From Wolbachia endosymbiont of Cylisticus convexus (lineage in GTDB: Bacteria > Pseudomonadota > Alphaproteobacteria > Rickettsiales > Anaplasmataceae), in assembly GCF_003344345.1 (NCBI RefSeq), contig NZ_QPIP01000029.1, positions 1 through 18,763 on the forward strand: 18,763 bases of DNA, read 5' to 3'. The notes beneath the pieces are model-generated. The model searched no databases, was not told the DNA's origin, and worked only from the letters and a program-made list of their open reading frames with translations. Numbering within the stretch: position 1 is the first letter of the stretch; each line of letters starts with the position of its first letter. The position numbers were made by a program, and so were the translations under genes. Positions 15,614 through 18,763 of this stretch are shown piece after piece.

Positions 15614-15910
15614 GACTTTTTGGCTATAGATGGGAGTTCGGTATCTTTGACACTCAGGGGCGAATTACAAGGCAGTGGAAACAATGATATTGAAGGAGTA
15701 ATTATCAACCTTAGGGGCATATTCAAAGAATTTGATTTTGGTAGCTGGAAACCTGCTGAGAAAGCAACACTAAAATGTACCGTAGCTGCCCATTATTATA
15801 AACTTACGATAGGTGGTAATGAACTGATAGAGATCGATGCTGAAAATATGATTAGAAAGATAAATGGTGTTGATCAGATGGCTTTATTACAAGCGATTTT
15901 AGGGATTTAA
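15614..15910 (+). pseudogene. Phage major tail tube protein (P2 FII-like), C-terminal part
   Basis: From SSVSLTLRG the frame encodes the C-terminal half of a contractile-tail tube subunit. EGVIINLRGIFKEFDFGSW, then YYKLTIGGNELIEIDAENM and KINGVDQMALLQAILGI follow the pattern of P2 gpFII (Y-F-R-L-T-x-D-G-K-E-L-V-E-I-D, then N-M-I-E-K-V-N-G-V-D). The N-terminal half is missing and replaced by the phosphotransferase fragment in the same frame, giving a 150-codon chimeric frame from 15458. It is a remnant of a WO-like prophage. No other tail gene lies next to it. Confidence 0.8.
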
Positions 15911-16003
15911 TAGAATAGATGGATGTCTTTTCATATAGCCACTTTTTATTGAAAAATTACTGATAATACTGTATAATTATTAATGTTTTTAGGCATTTGT
16001 GCT

Positions 16004-16249
16004 ATGGCTTTATCTAAATTTCTCGACCCTAAAAATGATATAGCATTTCGCCGTATCTTTGGTACTGAAAAGAATAAAGATATCCTCATTCACTTCCTCA
16101 ATGATATTCTAGGCTTTACTGGCAAAGATGAAATAAAAGAAATAGAATTTCTCAGTACTATCATGGATGCTGAAATTGCCTCTAAAAAACAAAGCATTGT
16201 TGATGTGCTCTGCAGGGATGAGAATGGGATACAAGTGATAGTCGAAAAG
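16004..16249 (+). pseudogene. Rpn-family nuclease/transposase, N-terminal exon split by group II intron
   Basis: Starts MALSKFLDPKNDIAFRRIFG, the standard opening of the Rpn/PD-(D/E)XK putative transposase family, common in Wolbachia. These proteins are DNA endonucleases that promote recombination. The first catalytic Asp is in SIVDVLCRDENG (about residue 68). Coding sequence stops at VIVE-K, where the family continues with the catalytic E-x-Q (VIVEMQ). The following bases GTGCGACC are the 5' end of a group II intron, so the open frame to 16441 (VRPESLRS...) is intron RNA, not protein. An ATG at 15983 is open, but the family start is 16004. The 3' exon is not in the window. Confidence 0.82.
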
Positions 16250-17564
16250 GTGCGACCTGAAAGTCTTCGGTCATATTGTTTAAAAGGAGAGGAATTCATC
16301 CAGAAAGAAACTGAAAGGATTCTAAAACTTATTAAACCAGATATTTTGCCATCTGAGTCTACGCATCAGTGCGAATCGGGCAACCGGTTGGTGCCAAGCG
16401 ATGCGGACAATGAACCTCCTCTTGAAAAAGAAGATGCGTAATCGTAAGAGGAGCATAAACTACAAGTATCATGTGGTTGGAGGGCTAGGCTTAGTGGTAT
16501 GGTGAACGCAAGTGAAGTATCGTAAGTACGAAAGAGCTAAAGATGCTGATAAGTTCTGACCAAAAGGTAATGTGGATAAGTTACATTCTTCACTTCTGGA
16601 TGTACGCAAATAATAACTCCACCGGTATAGAGAAGCCACCTAACCCACTGTTGTATGATAGAAGGAACAGGGTAAGCCTGTATTTTCGCCTACATGGCAA
16701 GCAAATCGCAAGGAATGCTGATGGAAGTGCAGGTAAAGGAGAATGGAGAAAGCGAATGCCATTTTGTAACGAAATGGATAGAATTTGTAACATTAATTCG
16801 CGTGAAAACGAGCAGACTTTCATTTGGTCCCTCGTGACAAGAAACTTTGTCAACCACTTAAGGTAGGAAAGCAGATGATTACAAGTAAAACTGTAAGTGC
16901 ACTTACCAACAACTCCGAAGCATGGAACCAGTTATCCTGGAAGAAATGCCAGAAAGTTATTGTGAGGCTACAAAGACGTATTGTTAAGGCTGTCCAACAG
17001 GGAAGATGGGGGTAAGGTAAAAGCTTTACAACATCTTCTCACACGCTCTTTTAGCGGAAAAGCTTTGGCTGTTAAGAGAGTAACTGGAAAACCAAGGAAA
17101 AAACACAGCGGGTGTAGATCGTCAACTATGGTCAACTTGCAATGCTAAATTTCAAGGAATAAAGCAGTTAAAGCAAAGAGGATATAAACCTTCCCCACTA
17201 AAACGGATTTATATCAGTAAATCTAATAGCAAAAGAAGACCTCTTGGAATACCTTCGATAGAAAGATAGAGCCATTGCAAGCATTATATCTGTTTGCCCT
17301 GGAGCCAGTATCTGAAACAATCAGACTCCTATGGCTTTAGACCTAAAAGATCCTGCGCGGATGCTATTGCTGCTTGTCACTTATTACTGGCAAGACGCAA
17401 TCGACCACAATGGATACTAGAAGGTGATATCAAAGGGTGCTTTGACAACATTAACCATGAATGGCTTATGAAGCATATTCCTATGGAGAAGAAAATTCTG
17501 CATAGTTGGTTAAAGGCTGGTTTCCTAGAGTCAAAAACCTTGTATCCCACAACTGCTGGCACTC
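16250..17564 (+). mobile_element. Second group II intron (right copy), truncated by IS5
   Basis: The intron begins GTGCGACC at 16250, inside the Rpn gene. It has about 620 bases of structured RNA region before its maturase gene. The maturase is decayed and cut by an IS5 element at 17565, so domains V/VI are missing here. The sequence 16440-16870 has no real gene; the frames there are intron RNA shadows. The maturase differs from that of the left intron (chloroplast-like N-terminus), so the two introns have separate origins. Confidence 0.8.
16875..17564 (+). pseudogene. ltrA: Group II intron maturase, several frameshifts, truncated
   Basis: Starts MITSKTVSALTNNSEAWNQL with AGGTAGGAAAG just upstream. 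Family order is still visible across frames: QLSWKKCQK, VKALQHLLTRSFSGKALAV, RPLGIPSIE, LYLFALEPVSET, then YGFRPKRSCADAIAACH, LEGDIKGCFDNINHEWL and TTAGT, where PQGG should follow. The lesions I see are an extra G in the G-run at about 17007-17012 causing a stop, a small insertion near 17102, an extra A at about 17265 creating a TAG, an extra T near 17277, and a frame change near 17322. The YADD active site is absent because IS5 interrupts before it. Not functional. Confidence 0.85.
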
Positions 17565-18060
17565 GGCTTTGTTGCATAGCTCCTTAATTGATTCAGAACG
17601 ATAAAACTTTAAATAACTATCTCAAATTTAGCAGTACCAATTTTAGTAAATTCATTTATCAAATAACACTTGACTGAAAGTTCCTTTTCACGATTTACTT
17701 CAGACTTATTTTTAAACTAAATCCAAATGTTTTTTTAAGTCTAAAGAAAAAGCTTTCAACGTATGACCTAGCACCATATTTCATTTTCTTCTTCCAATTT
17801 GCTACGCCATCTTTATAATTCTCACTCAACCTTATTATACTAATATTTTCATTTCTTTCTGACATGTAGATTTTTGCATCTTTTCTTGGCCGTATTATAG
17901 GCTTTATATTATATTCTTTACATATTTTATACACATTCGTTGCATCATAAAATGCATCTGCGTAGAGGGATAAGATATTGTACTTATTCTCTATTTTTTT
18001 TAGCATGTTATATGCTAATGTACTATCACGTGAAATAGCATTAGTGTATTCCGTAGCTAT
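17565..18060 (-). mobile_element. IS5-family element, 3' part, inserted in intron maturase and cut by IS630
   Basis: The left border is GGCTTTGTTGCATAGCTCC (17565-17583), an IS5-type terminal inverted repeat. It abuts the maturase codons for AGT exactly. The minus-strand transposase remnant fills the element up to 18060, where the IS630 terminal repeat starts. The 5' half is missing and may lie beyond the IS630, outside the window. Confidence 0.78.
17609..18060 (-). pseudogene. IS5-family transposase, C-terminal half, frameshifted
   Basis: The DDE transposase fragment reads ATEYTNAISRDSTLAYNML, then SLYADAFYDATNVYKICKEY, the RPRKDAKIYM region, and the signature YGARSYVESFFFRLKKTFGF (Y-x-x-R-x-x-x-E-x-x-F-x-x-x-K) holding the catalytic glutamate. 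A one-base loss near 17710 ends the frame early; in the next frame the natural C-terminus continues as NKSEVNREKELSVKC and ends at TAA 17609. The apparent start MKRAI belongs to the IS630 terminal repeat and is not IS5 sequence. Confidence 0.82.
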
Positions 18061-18763
18061 TATAGCTCTTTTCATAATAGTCCGAAAAGCTTATAGAAAA
18101 GCGGAATCAACAGCATGACGAAAAGATGTGAATAGAGGGATGTTTTTCCTAGCTCTGTTTTTTATAGCAAACCAATGATGCTCAATTTTGTTAAAATCGG
18201 GAGAATAAGGCGGTAGATATAAAATTTCTGCGCCAACTCCTTTAGCAAATTCAGTAATCTTATTAGACTTATGAAAAGTAGCATTATCAAGGATAACAGT
18301 TTGTCCAGGTTTCAAAATCGGTGTCAGAAACTGCTCAAACCATTTATTAACATATTACAGTGGCCTTCAAATGTTAACGGAACAACTATTTTCCTGCCGT
18401 TTAAGGCTGCAATCATACTGATTCGTTGAATTTTTTTACCAGATTTTAGAGCATAAAACCTCTGTCCCTTCTGGCAATATCCATAAGGGTAGTCCTCGGT
18501 GTTATCAATGCCAGACTCATCTATATAAACTAAGTTTTGAGGTTCTTTTGTTGCTATAATTTTCAAAAATTCAGCGCGTTTTTCTTCGTCCCTTTCTTTG
18601 TATCCATATGTCTTTTTTTGCGTGTGAGTCCAATTTTTTTAAGAGCTCGATGAATCGTTGGGATACTAACATTGCTCCAAAGCTTAGCCATTTCCGATAG
18701 AGTTTTTCCACCATATTTTTTAGCAAATTCAGTAAATTTATTCCAGTCAGTAATTTTGTGATT
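18061..18763 (-). mobile_element. IS630-family element, 3' part, inserted in IS5; 5' part outside window
   Basis: The element is bounded on the left by the terminal inverted repeat TAGCTCTTTTCATAATAGT (18063-18081), inverted with respect to the repeat at 1603-1621. It contains the C-terminal two thirds of the transposase. It splits the IS5 transposase frame, so it is the youngest insertion in this nest. Only 21 bases match between the two ends; the inner flanks differ, as expected for a terminal repeat rather than a larger duplication. Confidence 0.8.
18091..18763 (-). pseudogene. IS630 transposase, central and C-terminal part, two frame breaks
   Basis: The frame enters from the right edge as HKITDWNKFTEFAKKYGGKT and continues LWSNVSIPTIHRALKKIGLT. 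It changes frame at an A7 run (18613-18619) to TYGYKERDEEKRAEFLKI, LVYIDESGIDNTEDYPYGY (first catalytic Asp of the DDE triad) and on to FEGHCN. It changes frame again at about 18350 to VNKWFEQFLTPILKPGQTVI, then LDNATFHKS (second Asp) and PPYSPDFNKIEHHWF (catalytic Glu), ending SAF(L). The first break might be ribosomal slippage; the second is a clear indel. The triad residues are all present, but not in one frame. Confidence 0.85.

Noticed and set aside
15306..15726. Long minus-strand open frames
   Set aside because: They are antisense to the phosphotransferase/tail-tube chimera, whose plus-strand frames match known families.
16250..16441. C-terminal extension of the Rpn frame (VRPESLRS...)
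   Set aside because: It starts with the group II intron 5' consensus GTGCGACC and reads through intron RNA by chance.
16543..16866. 107-codon plus-strand frame and its minus-strand partner
   Set aside because: Both lie in the intron RNA region before the maturase start at 16875, and neither resembles protein.
18061..18075. MKRAI as start of the IS5 transposase fragment
   Set aside because: These bases are the terminal inverted repeat of the neighbouring IS630; the IS5 frame is truncated there.

Overview
The window looks like part of a Wolbachia chromosome (Rickettsiales, obligate intracellular Alphaproteobacteria). The DNA is AT-rich. A reduced set of alphaproteobacterial housekeeping genes (rluD-type, comEC, pdxH, mutM, pccB, der, dsbB) is mixed with group II introns, IS630 and IS5 elements, a palindromic repeat inserted inside a coding gene, an Rpn/PD-(D/E)XK transposase gene, a WO-like phage tail gene and lineage-specific proteins with effector-like features. 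The genus is inferred from this combination; no database search was possible.

Layout. (1) Bases 1-1837 are a nest of insertions: a plus-strand dgkA is cut by a minus-strand IS630, and the IS630 transposase gene is itself cut by a group II intron whose maturase runs off the left edge. (2) Bases 1844-6784 are a minus-strand block, comEC -> a 600-residue membrane/coiled-coil protein -> an RluC/D pseudouridine synthase, with tight spacing. comEC carries a palindromic repeat read in frame and has no normal start codon at its true N-terminus. (3) At 6836-6912 there is an initiator tRNA, followed by about 850 bases of decayed sequence. (4) Bases 7763-9293 hold a minus-strand cluster, small lysine-rich protein -> mutM -> pdxH, with overlapping or nearly touching genes. 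tRNA-Thr(GGT) lies on the opposite strand. (5) Bases 9413-10930 are pccB. (6) Bases 11146-12165 are an unrecognised 339-residue protein, divergent from der (12303-13628). (7) Bases 13769-14803 encode a probable single-domain glycosyltransferase of the TcdA/TcdB (GT44) type with all key catalytic residues visible; this is the best candidate for a little-described effector. (8) dsbB (14896-15387) is the last intact housekeeping gene. (9) From 15397 to the right edge everything is broken: an aminoglycoside-phosphotransferase-like fragment fused to the C-terminal half of a P2 FII-like phage tail tube, an Rpn nuclease gene split by a second, unrelated group II intron, an IS5 element inserted in that intron's decayed maturase, and an IS630 inserted in the IS5 transposase.

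How the genes fit together. The conserved genes cover RNA modification, DNA repair, vitamin B6 salvage, propionyl-CoA metabolism, ribosome assembly and periplasmic disulfide formation. The variable ends record serial transposition. The two IS630 pieces share a terminal inverted repeat and together cover one complete element. The most useful targets for follow-up are the GT44-like protein, the membrane/coiled-coil protein, the in-frame palindromic insertion in ComEC and the phosphotransferase/tail-tube chimera.
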